Positions 9,935-19,581 of a stretch of 64,000 nt of DNA are shown here, one piece after another (the stretch's first letter is position 1; every line of letters starts with the position of its first letter). A program made the position numbers and the translations under genes. Source of the DNA: Pseudomonadota bacterium (GTDB lineage Bacteria; Pseudomonadota; Gammaproteobacteria; Pseudomonadales; Oceanobacteraceae); the NCBI GenBank assembly GCA_030145845.1, contig JAIXHJ010000010.1, forward strand, positions 62,001-126,000, written 5' to 3'. The notes under the pieces are model-generated. The model was not told the origin of the DNA. It worked only from the letters and a program-made list of their open reading frames with translations, and did not search any database.

Positions 9935-12900
9935 CTAATCGCTGATTACTTTCCCTGCATCCAATACAAGTGAGTAATCAAAAGCTCCCATATAAGTATT
10001 ATGTTCAATCAACGCTTCATTCACTGTTGCTGATGTTGAATAATCCGGACTCCAGATATCATCGGATGTCCCCCAGAGCAGATCACTACCAAGCATGATC
10101 GCTTGAGCAGGGTAAAGCGTAAAGGTAGCGGCTAATGAGTTCAAGAGATTGACACCATCCACGACACCACCATCAAAGTTCCCTGGCCCCTGACTGGCCA
10201 ACACATAATCGTAACGATCTGCATTTGAGGTGCTGCTGATCCCAATATTATCCTCAAGATACACGCCATTATCAGGATTATTGGAAAAATCAGTACAGCT
10301 ATATGCCAGATTATTGATAACCAAGGTGTCATCCAATTGGTCTTTGATTGTATCGTCGATATAAAAGCAAAGATCAACATCGTTTGAAGCGTAAATTCTT
10401 CGGGTTCCAAAGACACTGTTATATAAATACAGCCCCGAGTCATTTCTTAAATCAACAGCACTGCTCGTTTCAGCATAGACACTGAATTCACGAAACATCA
10501 AGGTCATATTAGAGACCGTAGGAGCAGAGCGCGGTAAAGCAATCTCAGAACCCGCTGCCTGCCGCTCTTCATCGGTAACATTTTCACCACGCAGGGCAGG
10601 ATGTAATCGACTGGGGTCTTCCGGCATAAACAAACGTTCATCACCAGTAAGACGAAAGTGATCCAGTAAACTGACAAACTGAATAGTCCCCTGATAGCCA
10701 TGATTCCAATGGATAAGTGATCCCCAGTAGTTGAATGTTCCGGTATAAAATATATTTTTCAGTACAGGAACGCCTCCATCGATCGTAATATAATCTGTAC
10801 CGATATCACTATCTGAAATGGTTGTATAACTTGATGCCAGCACCAACTGATCAATCAAACCGGAACCAGCCGCATTAAGTCTCAGCGACTTATATAATTT
10901 CAAATATTTCACATCAAAGTTAATATAGTCATTATCATAACCACCATAGTAACCATATTCCCCTGCAATATTACATACCTGACTACCCGCTTCGGCAGTC
11001 GCTGCATCCGGGCATTGATTATGACGAGCAAATCCGTCGATAACTAATTTAACATTCAGACTCTGCATTCCCTTACTGTCCTCTGGTGTACTTACCAGAT
11101 ATTCAGGTTCACCAATCAATGATAAAAAACCACCCCGGGTAATATGTAAAACACTGCTTTCGTTTTCTGCAGTGAGTGACGCGCCTGCTTCAATGGTCAG
11201 CGTTGCCGGATTGGTTTTCATCTCGGTCGCCATATTGGTGTCAGTAATCTCCTGATTGCCGTCGCCAATATGAACGATACCTTTAACCGTCCAATAAGTT
11301 GGTGCCAGACTCATAACCGGTTCGTTGATATAAACAACTTCTCCTGTAGCACGGTTAATTGCCCAACCACGGGTCAGTGCATTCTGCCTTGCTTCAGCGT
11401 CCGTATCACCAGCATTAATCCGCTCCTCATAAGCTTCAAGGGCGGCACCTGAATATCGGGCAACAGTAATGTCCGAGATATAGGTTCCCCCTAAAATCCG
11501 ACAATATTTAACGGCCGGATTATAAGACTCACCATTATAGGAAAAGCTTGTATTACCTGAAGCCGGATCACTGGTATATGCTTCCAGATCGGCGAGAATC
11601 CCCAGCCCTTCACATTCAGTATCTGGCGCAATCACAACCGAATCACTCCAGCCTGTGTACCAGATATCCTCGCTGCCAGCCACCGCACCAATATAATTAA
11701 CGCCATTCAGGTAGTTGTATGCATCACCGATCAGGTCACTGTAGCTGTTCAGTTCTGCCTGAGCTGCTGCAGTGTCACCGGTAATCAGATAACTGGTATC
11801 CAGTACCGCTTCCTCTTCATAAACGCCGCTGCCGGATACAATGTCATAGCCATAATCATAACCACTGTCTTCAGAATCAGAGGCCAGCGTGTTGTCACAG
11901 TCGAGCAGAACACCATCGAACAGAATAGCAGCCGGATCAGTACTGAGCAGAGCTGCTGTTTCAGCATCGTCAATATCCAGACAGGTGGCGAATTCAGTGA
12001 ACACAGAATTAAACAGCAGCAGACCTGAGCCCTGCTCCAGCAGAATGGCAGTGTTATCTGAATTAAATCCAGCGGCAGTAATATTGGTGATCACAGGGCG
12101 TGAGCGTGGTACAGCATCATAATCACTGCTGTCATTAATGCCATGCAGCACATTACCGGTACTGTCATCTCCCGGACTGATAACAGCGGTTTCAATGGTG
12201 CCGGTAAAGCCATTACTCCAGGCAATCTGATCTCCGGCAATATCTGCCATGACCAGATAATCCAGATTAACGGCCCCTCCATTGATATTCAGGGCATCTG
12301 CACCGGCACCGTAAATATCCAGATAGGTAACTCCTGAACCGGCATCCACATCATTCAGGGTTAATGCCGCCTGACCATCTTCACCGGTATCAAACAGGCG
12401 CAGGTATTGAATATCCAGTTGATTGACCGCGTCAGCATGGCCATTAACGGTCATACCACGCCAGTGTGAGGTGATTTCCCCATTCCCTGAGTTCATGCTG
12501 CGCATTTCAATGACAGAATTTTCGGCTCCAACCGCTTTTAACCGGACATCCGGCTGAATTATCAGTTCTGAATCATTACCGGCCGTGGCGAACAGGTGCG
12601 TGGTAGACACCAGGTTAAACTTAACCGGAGAGGCCAGAGCCGTCTCCTGCTCAGTTGCTGAGAGTAACGAAAAATCACTACCCACCATAACCTGACCATT
12701 AAGCCGCCAGGCAGTATATCGGGCAGAATAGTCTGCACTGCCATTCAGATAGACGGCCCCTTCCGTACTGAAACGGCTGTAAAGCGTTGCGTTACTGGTA
12801 ATGCTGTGGTTCAGATCACAGATCTGATAGCTGTTGCCGTTCAGCGTAAGCGTATCTTCGCTTAACGTGCCGACGCCCAGACATTCCGGATACTGAATCG

Positions 12901-14581
12901 CCGCAATGTATTCACCCAGGGTTGAAGTGATATTACCTGCCCCCAACAGCGCCAGCTCATCAATACCACTGAAACTCAGAGCCTCATTGCTGGCCTGCCA
13001 GATTGGCAGCAGTTCCGGGTCAACCCCTTCAATATAGTCAGCGGCACTGCTGATCACCCCCGCTGCATAGTCCGTACTGCTGTCAGCCGCCGCTGTCGGA
13101 TGACTGCAGTTAAACAAAACGGTCGAGACAGAGACCTGACTTAACGCATCCTGCACCTGCAGACAGGCATCGAACCCCTGAACCATCACGTTATTGATTG
13201 CGACTGTCGCACCGCCGGTGATTTCCAGCGCAGTCTGTGCGGTATTGAACTGGTCCAGTAACGTGGTATCTGCCAGACTCAGATTACCGCCATAAATGCT
13301 GACCGCAGAATCCGTCCCATCATACTTAATTCTGGCGCGGAATTTTCCCTGATAATCATTCAGTTCAACTGGCTTACCCGCTGAGCTCTGTACCATCACC
13401 GTGGGGTTAACTATAGCAGTTACGCCATCAGCCTGACTGCCACCATAAATCACCAGACTGGCGCCACCAGAATAGGCAATCAGGCTACCGGTCTGCTGTT
13501 CCAGCGGAGCATAAGCGGTTACCGCTGCGTTAATGGTGCCACCGTCATATCCCGGCAGCGCAACGTCAATCTGCTGTCCGGCTTCACCAATAACAGCTCC
13601 CCCGGAGGCTGCCGCGTACAGTCCCGGTATGCCTTTTCTGCCCTCAGACTGCAGAGCCAGTTCATAGGCTGACAGATCTTCATTCTGGCCTACGCCACCG
13701 TAATAACCAAAGGGACCTTTGACATTACAGAAATTTCCGGCATTGCTGTCTTCCGGACAATCACTGGCATAACCAATGCCATTGACAATCACACCGCCCC
13801 ATTCACCACCACCGGTATTATTGTCATCCAGAGAATAGATTTCACCGTTTAACCTGGCGTTACGATGGACAATAACAACTGTACCTTCTTTGGCGAAAAG
13901 ACCACCAAATTCACCACTGCTGAGATTATAGTTATTACGATCTGCGATCAGTTCGTTGAGATTGCTGTATTCCTTACTGCTACCAAACTCGTACACACCG
14001 TCCAGCACCCATACCAGAGGCTCATAGTTCCATGAACTCTTGACCTGTAACGGATTCAGTTCCCCAAGAAGCGCTTCGCTGTTAGCGATCTGGCCGACAT
14101 TGTTATTCAGAAGACAGGCCCTGATTTCCTCTCCATCGATGATTACCGGATCAGTCGGGGTTCCGATAATGCCATAAGGCTCAACTTCACACTGAGCCAG
14201 AGCAATTTCATCAACTTGCGGCATGGCAGTTTCGTCCGATACATCGGCGCCGCAACCGGACATCAGCAACGCCGCGGCTACCACAGCCGAAAGACCACCG
14301 ACCTTTATCACCCTGCCTGCTTCATTAAACAGGCGACTACCTGTTACTGATTTCATTTTTCTGTTCCCTGAATCTGTACTGTTATCCCGCGCCGCAGTGT
14401 GCGCCATGGCAACAGAGGAAATATGAACTGGTTTATTGCTGTCTGTTATTTTTCTGACTGACCGGCGGTTGCCTTTTACTGCATGATATAATACCGGCTG
14501 CTGAGCCACGTATTCAGAACGCTGCTCCAGCGTCAGCGGAAAATGTGAAACATTCCGTTTTTTATCCTGTGGATACTTCAT
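9935..14581 (-). CDS. Giant modular beta-helix-type lipoprotein
   Basis: 1548 residues from the ATG at 14581. That ATG has AAGGAGC upstream overlapping the stop of the receptor gene, so the two are an operon with likely coupling. A lipoprotein signal (hydrophobic stretch, then LLMSGC) ends at Cys110 rather than near the N-terminus. A second ATG at 14356 (residue 76) would give an ordinary lipoprotein leader and also has a weak purine-rich site. After the lipobox, three similar modules begin at Cys131, Cys567 and Cys990, each opening with a bracketed Cys pair. Beta-helix rungs follow (for example LTIEAGASLTAENESSVLHIT). EWGGVIVNGIG or HWRGMTVNGHA motifs and Cys..Cys..GYYGG elements mark modules 1-3. 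No enzyme signature was seen. It is probably an outer-membrane-anchored or surface protein; partner and function are unknown. Confidence 0.75.
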   Translation of the reverse strand: MKYPQDKKRNVSHFPLTLEQRSEYVAQQPVLYHAVKGNRRSVRKITDSNKPVHISSVAMAHTAARDNSTDSGNRKMKSVTGSRLFNEAGRVIKVGGLSAVVAAALLMSGCGADVSDETAMPQVDEIALAQCEVEPYGIIGTPTDPVIIDGEEIRACLLNNNVGQIANSEALLGELNPLQVKSSWNYEPLVWVLDGVYEFGSSKEYSNLNELIADRNNYNLSSGEFGGLFAKEGTVVIVHRNARLNGEIYSLDDNNTGGGEWGGVIVNGIGYASDCPEDSNAGNFCNVKGPFGYYGGVGQNEDLSAYELALQSEGRKGIPGLYAAASGGAVIGEAGQQIDVALPGYDGGTINAAVTAYAPLEQQTGSLIAYSGGASLVIYGGSQADGVTAIVNPTVMVQSSAGKPVELNDYQGKFRARIKYDGTDSAVSIYGGNLSLADTTLLDQFNTAQTALEITGGATVAINNVMVQGFDACLQVQDALSQVSVSTVLFNCSHPTAAADSSTDYAAGVISSAADYIEGVDPELLPIWQASNEALSFSGIDELALLGAGNITSTLGEYIAAIQYPECLGVGTLSEDTLTLNGNSYQICDLNHSITSNATLYSRFSTEGAVYLNGSADYSARYTAWRLNGQVMVGSDFSLLSATEQETALASPVKFNLVSTTHLFATAGNDSELIIQPDVRLKAVGAENSVIEMRSMNSGNGEITSHWRGMTVNGHADAVNQLDIQYLRLFDTGEDGQAALTLNDVDAGSGVTYLDIYGAGADALNINGGAVNLDYLVMADIAGDQIAWSNGFTGTIETAVISPGDDSTGNVLHGINDSSDYDAVPRSRPVITNITAAGFNSDNTAILLEQGSGLLLFNSVFTEFATCLDIDDAETAALLSTDPAAILFDGVLLDCDNTLASDSEDSGYDYGYDIVSGSGVYEEEAVLDTSYLITGDTAAAQAELNSYSDLIGDAYNYLNGVNYIGAVAGSEDIWYTGWSDSVVIAPDTECEGLGILADLEAYTSDPASGNTSFSYNGESYNPAVKYCRILGGTYISDITVARYSGAALEAYEERINAGDTDAEARQNALTRGWAINRATGEVVYINEPVMSLAPTYWTVKGIVHIGDGNQEITDTNMATEMKTNPATLTIEAGASLTAENESSVLHITRGGFLSLIGEPEYLVSTPEDSKGMQSLNVKLVIDGFARHNQCPDAATAEAGSQVCNIAGEYGYYGGYDNDYINFDVKYLKLYKSLRLNAAGSGLIDQLVLASSYTTISDSDIGTDYITIDGGVPVLKNIFYTGTFNYWGSLIHWNHGYQGTIQFVSLLDHFRLTGDERLFMPEDPSRLHPALRGENVTDEERQAAGSEIALPRSAPTVSNMTLMFREFSVYAETSSAVDLRNDSGLYLYNSVFGTRRIYASNDVDLCFYIDDTIKDQLDDTLVINNLAYSCTDFSNNPDNGVYLEDNIGISSTSNADRYDYVLASQGPGNFDGGVVDGVNLLNSLAATFTLYPAQAIMLGSDLLWGTSDDIWSPDYSTSATVNEALIEHNTYMGAFDYSLVLDAGKVISD

Positions 14582-14591
14582 ATTCTGCTCC

Positions 14592-17500
14592 TTAAAACTG
14601 ATAACTGACTTTCAGTTTATATTTCACACCCGGCTTATAACTGAGGTACGCCTTATCGTATTTTTCGTAATACTGACGTTTTTCAGAATCGAGAATATTT
14701 TCACCGGATAAAGACAGCTTCAGGTCATCACCAAAGCGCTTGGTATAGATAAGTTTCAGATCGTCATAGGGTTCGCTGTACACATTAGTAACATTACTGC
14801 CGACAGCAGGTGTCACAATTACCAGCTCTTTACCCTTACGGTTAAAGACCAGTGTCAGCTCCTGCCCGGAATCCAGGTGGTCATAACCGAGTTGGATATT
14901 GGCAATATAATCCGGTTGCCCCTGCAGTGGCCGGTTAAGATCATATTCTGCACTGTCATCATCCAGATCGACTTCAGAATGAATATCCGTATAGTTACCC
15001 TGCACAAAGAATTCATGTCCATAACCGGCGCCCAGTACAAACTCTTTACGGAAGTCCAGCTCCCATCCCCGGACCTTACCGGATCTGACATTGGTAAAAG
15101 TGTAGTAATCGTAATCGTTGCCAACACTGTCAAACGCATTTTCGATCGGGTTGGCCATATCTTTGTAATAAGCTGCCAGACTGAAACTCTCTGTCTCCGA
15201 TGGGTACCATTCCAGGCGGATATCATAGTTTTTGATATCCGCTGGTTTCAGGTCAGGGTTACCAATATAGGTTGTCAGGGTTTCAATATCCCGGTAGTAA
15301 CGTGGCAGCAACTCGAAGGTTTCCGGCCAGCTGACGGTTTTGCTGTAAGCGCTGCGGAACTGCCACTGATCACTGATCAGCCAGGTCAGTCCGACAGAAG
15401 GCAGGGTTCTGGTTTCGTCCAGCAATTCATAAAGAGGTTCAGGAGTGTAATTATACTGATCAGCCTCAACCTTAAAGGACTCTTTACGCACACCGATATT
15501 GGCAGTAACAGTCTGCCACAGGTTCCAGTCCGTCTGCAGATAATAAGCATTATTACGCTGTTCTACCCTATACTGGTAGCCGTTATCAATGCCAGTATCA
15601 TCTTCTTCAGCAGACGAACCGCCGTAGTTCACATACAGCAGATCAGCGCTATCAGCAGAACCATCGCCGATATTGTCTTCGGTAAAGATATCCGCCGGAT
15701 CGGTATAATAAAAATAATCCGAAATACCCGTTCCCGCGCTGCGCCACAGATAGAAGTAACGGTCTTCATAGCCATCCCGTTTACGATCGAAGCGGTATAT
15801 GCCGGTTTTGAACGTAACAGCAATATCGCCACTTTCGTTGACCGGTAATTCCAAATCCAGACTGGAGGCATTACCATCCTCTTCGGAGTATTCCCAGATA
15901 TGATAGGCCCCGGTACTGCCGACCTGCAGCGCTGCATCAGTATCAGCACTTCCTGCCCAGGCATAACTCTGGGCATTCGGCCGGTCATATTCGCTGCGGG
16001 AACGGGACAGCTGCCAGTCCGCTTTCAGGTTACCGAACACACCACCCGCTTCAGACAAAGCAATAAAGTGCTCCCCCCACAGCTGGTGATTGACCAGCTG
16101 CTCCTCAATCCAGTCAATTTTCTGAGTCTGAATTGTGTCGCCCGAAGTACCATAAGGCCAGTCACGCGGATCTTCGGGCAGCTCAACATCGACATAAACA
16201 GACGAAGCCGGAATTTCCCGTTTATAGGAATATTCGGCGGAACTGGTGGTATGACGCAGCATCAGATTATTCAGACCCAGTGTATGGTTATCACTGATAC
16301 GCCAGTCCAGATTCAACATACCGCTGAGATCAATAATATTATTGGTATCATAGGTGACAGTTGAACTGTTCAGCAGAATATATACTGCGTCACCGGAAGT
16401 AGACGTCACAAAATTATTCTGCAGCTTTTCGTCATTTGTCCATTTATTGCTGTAACGCAGGGCGCCGATAACACCAAAACGCTGACCGCCTTCGGTTAAC
16501 CAGCTGTCACCGCCACTGAAGCTGACCGACATATCCGGAGGAAGGTCGGCCCAGTAGACACCATAGCTTTCCAGCGACTCGCCAAGTTCTTCACGGTATG
16601 CCAGAAACTCTTCGCTATCCGTTTCATCGGTACCAAAGAAATAAGCGCCATGCGATTCCTCAACAATATCCGGCATAGCCCGGAAACCATCGTCAAAACC
16701 GGTCCAGTCATAACTGCCGCTTTCTTTGCTCATAACCCCTTCGTTGCTGTTGGCATCGCCATAACCGACCGAAGCTGAAATCTTGAAAAACCCCTCATCC
16801 GGCGTTGGCTTGGTTGTCATCTCAATGTGACCGGCAGTCGCCGAGCCGGGAACATCGGCAGTGGCAGATTTCTGTAATGACAGCGACTGCATGATATCAG
16901 CCGGAAAAATATCCAGCGGCAGATCACGGCGCGCCGGATCGGTCGCCGGCAGGACAGCGCCATTGAAGAAGGTGGACTGATAGCGGCTTTTCATCCCCCG
17001 CACAATGGCGTAGCGGCTGTCTTCCATACTGACCCCGACTACCCGCTTGAGAGCCGAACTGACGGTACTGTCGTCAAAACGGGCGATCTGGGTAAAATCC
17101 ATGGTATCCAGCACGGCACTGGCCATGCGTTCCTGATCAATCGGGTTGTAAGGCTGATAACTGGCAACGGCAACCACTTCTTCAATGGTGTTGCCACCAT
17201 CAGTGGTTTTCATGGGCAACTCAGCGAGAATGTTCACTTCCATGTTGCTCATCACGTTCACTTCCTTAAAGGTACGTGACATATATTCCGGATGCTCAAC
17301 CAGCAGGCTGTATTCGCCTTTCGGCAGTTCGATTTTAAATTCGCCGTTACGGTCTGAGCGCACAGTGATATTTTTGCCGGCAACCTTGACCGTTGCATTA
17401 CGTACCGGGCCACCGGTTTCCATACCGTAAACGCCACCAGCCACCACGCCCATCAGCGCCGCGTCATCACCACGGACTTTAATATCCTGCCCCTGCACCT

Positions 17501-17849
17501 GAACCGCTGCCAGTGGCACCCGGTCGATGGCAGCATCAATAGCGCCATCACCGCTTTTTTTACTGATGCTGATCAGTGCGGCTTCGTCATCAGCCACAGA
17601 AAAGTGGTAGGGGATGGTCTGACCATCTGTCTTTAACGTCAGGGTATGGCGGCCGCCATCGAACCCCTGGTACCAGAAACTGCCATCCGCATTACTGCGC
17701 CCTACTTCGGTTCCGTCCAGCAGAATACCGGCTTCCCCTGCCGGCTTGCCATCAATCACGATGTCGACCTTAAGGCCCGCTGCGGACAACGACCCTGCAC
17801 TTAACAGGCTGACGACTGCAGCCAATAAGTGCCTGTTACTAACCCCCAT
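14592..17849 (-). CDS. Oar-like TonB-dependent receptor with carboxypeptidase-regulatory-type N-terminal domains
   Basis: 1085 residues from the ATG at 17849, which has AGAGGAAG upstream and a clean signal peptide of about 24 residues. A longer frame to 17948 lacks a signal sequence. Two Ig-like domains precede the plug: one at about residues 25-100 (PEGA/CarboxypepD-like), and one at about 135-215 with the classical carboxypeptidase-regulatory pattern (NATVKVAGKNITVRSDRNGEFKIELPKGEYSLLVEHPEY). A TonB box (IEEVVAVAS) follows. The plug has RYAIVRGMKSRYQS with FFNGAVLPATDP and PLDIFP, closely matching the + strand receptor. The barrel ends in KLKVSYQF. It lacks the STN domain, so it should not signal to FecR itself. 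It is directly upstream of the giant lipoprotein gene. Confidence 0.88.
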   Translation of the reverse strand: MGVSNRHLLAAVVSLLSAGSLSAAGLKVDIVIDGKPAGEAGILLDGTEVGRSNADGSFWYQGFDGGRHTLTLKTDGQTIPYHFSVADDEAALISISKKSGDGAIDAAIDRVPLAAVQVQGQDIKVRGDDAALMGVVAGGVYGMETGGPVRNATVKVAGKNITVRSDRNGEFKIELPKGEYSLLVEHPEYMSRTFKEVNVMSNMEVNILAELPMKTTDGGNTIEEVVAVASYQPYNPIDQERMASAVLDTMDFTQIARFDDSTVSSALKRVVGVSMEDSRYAIVRGMKSRYQSTFFNGAVLPATDPARRDLPLDIFPADIMQSLSLQKSATADVPGSATAGHIEMTTKPTPDEGFFKISASVGYGDANSNEGVMSKESGSYDWTGFDDGFRAMPDIVEESHGAYFFGTDETDSEEFLAYREELGESLESYGVYWADLPPDMSVSFSGGDSWLTEGGQRFGVIGALRYSNKWTNDEKLQNNFVTSTSGDAVYILLNSSTVTYDTNNIIDLSGMLNLDWRISDNHTLGLNNLMLRHTTSSAEYSYKREIPASSVYVDVELPEDPRDWPYGTSGDTIQTQKIDWIEEQLVNHQLWGEHFIALSEAGGVFGNLKADWQLSRSRSEYDRPNAQSYAWAGSADTDAALQVGSTGAYHIWEYSEEDGNASSLDLELPVNESGDIAVTFKTGIYRFDRKRDGYEDRYFYLWRSAGTGISDYFYYTDPADIFTEDNIGDGSADSADLLYVNYGGSSAEEDDTGIDNGYQYRVEQRNNAYYLQTDWNLWQTVTANIGVRKESFKVEADQYNYTPEPLYELLDETRTLPSVGLTWLISDQWQFRSAYSKTVSWPETFELLPRYYRDIETLTTYIGNPDLKPADIKNYDIRLEWYPSETESFSLAAYYKDMANPIENAFDSVGNDYDYYTFTNVRSGKVRGWELDFRKEFVLGAGYGHEFFVQGNYTDIHSEVDLDDDSAEYDLNRPLQGQPDYIANIQLGYDHLDSGQELTLVFNRKGKELVIVTPAVGSNVTNVYSEPYDDLKLIYTKRFGDDLKLSLSGENILDSEKRQYYEKYDKAYLSYKPGVKYKLKVSYQF

Positions 17850-18269
17850 GTCTTGCTTCCTCTGATGTCTGATTAGAAAAAACCGGCAACCACCCGGCCC
17901 CGGCTGACCACATCCTTCAAGACAGAGGCAGGCAGCAAGGTGCGACATGAAGTTTTTATTGCACGCTCTGTGGATAAGTCTGGCGACGATAAAAGGGCCG
18001 CTTTTATGCGGGCTAAGGAAAAAAGATGAAGGGGTTGCGGTTAACCCGGAAAGCGGTCAGAACAAATTCGTCTATCACGCAATTGTCATCTGACCGTCAC
18101 AGTAGGTTTTCCCTGCTCAGAACGGCATCATCAGGCCAAGGGCTCAACCCGCTGCCTGGCAGCAAAAAATCCTGACTGGTTGGTCAAGTTGGTATTCGCT
18201 TTGCTTAGTTAACCCGGCATAAACTACCCTGAATAAAGCCGACAAAGACCGGATATAAGGAGAAACGGC
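17850..18269. other. Divergent intergenic region between the Oar-like receptor and ureD
   Basis: 420 bp without a supported gene. It must carry the minus-strand promoter for the receptor/lipoprotein operon and the plus-strand promoter for urease. A 7-bp inverted repeat (ATAAAAG-GGCCG-CTTTTAT, 17989-18007) and the sigma-54-like element described separately are the only structures recognised. No NtrC or Fur site was convincing. Confidence 0.5.
18189..18205 (+). promoter_or_regulatory. Candidate sigma-54 (-24/-12) promoter of the urease operon
   Basis: The element TTGGTAT-TCGC-TTTGCT has the diagnostic GG and GC doublets separated by exactly 10 bp and matches most of the RpoN consensus. It ends 64 bp before the ureD start. 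It would fit nitrogen-controlled urease expression, but no activator site was found, so this is a motif match only. Confidence 0.35.
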
Positions 18270-19154
18270 TTGAATCACCCTGTTCAGCCGCTTACCAATG
18301 CGCAGGCTGATGCACCAACCTGGAACGCAGAGCTGCAGCTTATTGTGCGCAAGACGCCAAGAGGCACCAGATTGGTGCAATGCAATCATGACGGCCCCTT
18401 ATATGTGCAAAAACCTTTTTACCCGGAGGGGCCGGACTGCTCACACATTTATCTGCTGCATCCGCCGGGCGGGATGGTATCCGGCGATTTTCTGACCATC
18501 CGCGTACAGGCAGAAGCCAACAGCCATGCCCTGGTGACCACGCCCGGCGCCGGGCGCGTATACAAAGCCCGGTCGGATGGGCTGCTGCAGCAGCAGAAAG
18601 TGGTTCTGACCGCAGAGGATGATGCCGCACTGGAGTGGATGCCGCTGGAGACCATTCTGTTCCCCTCATCCCGTGCGCAGCTGGAAACCGAAGTACAGCT
18701 GGGTAATAACAGCCGCTTTATCGGTTGGGAAATTACCAGTCTGGGACTGCCGGCCAACGGTATCCGCCTGGACGATCAGGATCAGCACACCACCCTGAAA
18801 CAGGGTTTGAAAATTTATCAGAACGGGCGCTTACTGCTGAACGAACGTCTGGCGCTGAGCCCGGCCAACAACGCCGTACTGAATGCAGCCGCCGGTTTCC
18901 GCGGCGAGCCGGTTCACGGTCTGCTGGTTGCCGGCCCGTTCAGTGAAGATCTGCCGCCGCAGGCGATGGAGCAGCTGCAGCAGCTGTGTGAAGAACGCCT
19001 TGCCGGCGTCAGTCAGAATGGCCGTTTCGTCACCCTGCGCTGCCTCGGTGACTGCAGTGAAAAAGCGCGCCTGTTGCTGACCGATGCCTGGGCGGTGCTG
19101 CGCCCGTATTTAATGAACCGTCCGGCCTGTGCACCGCGCATCTGGGCAACCTGA
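18270..19154 (+). CDS. ureD: Urease accessory protein UreD (UreH)
   Basis: First gene of the urease operon; 294 residues. It matches UreD throughout (YVQKPFYPEGPDCSHIYLLHPPGGMVSGD, TTPGAGRVYKA, LEWMPLETILFPSS, GWEITSLGLPA). The start is TTG, supported by AAGGAG eight bases upstream and by the conserved N-terminus; no ATG fits. In known systems UreD is the scaffold that binds apo-urease and recruits UreF and UreG for nickel insertion in the cytoplasm. It is followed 55 bp later by ureA. Confidence 0.95.
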   Translation: MNHPVQPLTNAQADAPTWNAELQLIVRKTPRGTRLVQCNHDGPLYVQKPFYPEGPDCSHIYLLHPPGGMVSGDFLTIRVQAEANSHALVTTPGAGRVYKARSDGLLQQQKVVLTAEDDAALEWMPLETILFPSSRAQLETEVQLGNNSRFIGWEITSLGLPANGIRLDDQDQHTTLKQGLKIYQNGRLLLNERLALSPANNAVLNAAAGFRGEPVHGLLVAGPFSEDLPPQAMEQLQQLCEERLAGVSQNGRFVTLRCLGDCSEKARLLLTDAWAVLRPYLMNRPACAPRIWAT

Positions 19155-19209
19155 GCCGTCACGGCGGCCACCGACGACTGAATCAAACAATCTGCCACTG
19201 AGGTGAACG

Positions 19210-19512
19210 ATGGAACTGCTACCCCGCGAGAAAGACAAGCTGCTGATATTTACCGCAGCTCTGCTGGCTGAGCGACGCCTGAACCGCGGCCTGAAACTGA
19301 ATTATCCGGAAGCCATGGCCTACATCACCATGGAAATCATTGAAGGCGCGCGGGATGGCAAAACCGTGGCTGAACTGATGAGTTACGGCAAAACCCTGCT
19401 GTCTGCGGATCAGGTAATGGATGGTGTACCGGAACTGATTCATGAAGTTCAGGTTGAGGCCACTTTTCCGGACGGCACCAAGCTGGTCACCGTTCACGAA
19501 CCGATCGTTTAA
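19210..19512 (+). CDS. ureA: Urease gamma subunit
   Basis: 100 residues, the standard length of UreA. The N-terminus [20 protein letters not shown], the central [20 protein letters not shown] and the C-terminal [20 protein letters not shown] are all diagnostic. Part of the structural trimer UreABC that hydrolyses urea to ammonia and carbamate in the cytoplasm. A GGTG-containing leader precedes the ATG. The 69 bp to ureB include GATCG repeats but no clear terminator. Confidence 0.97.
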   Translation: MELLPREKDKLLIFTAALLAERRLNRGLKLNYPEAMAYITMEIIEGARDGKTVAELMSYGKTLLSADQVMDGVPELIHEVQVEATFPDGTKLVTVHEPIV

Positions 19513-19581
19513 TACGGCCTTACTGACATTGTAAAAAGACGACCTCTTGCGATCGTTTTTACTGAATAAAAGGAGATGACC

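Noticed and set aside
17989..18007. ATAAAAG-GGCCG-CTTTTAT inverted repeat as a receptor operator
   Set aside because: It lies about 140 bp from the receptor start, has short arms and no second copy near the other receptor; kept only as a note in the intergenic entry.
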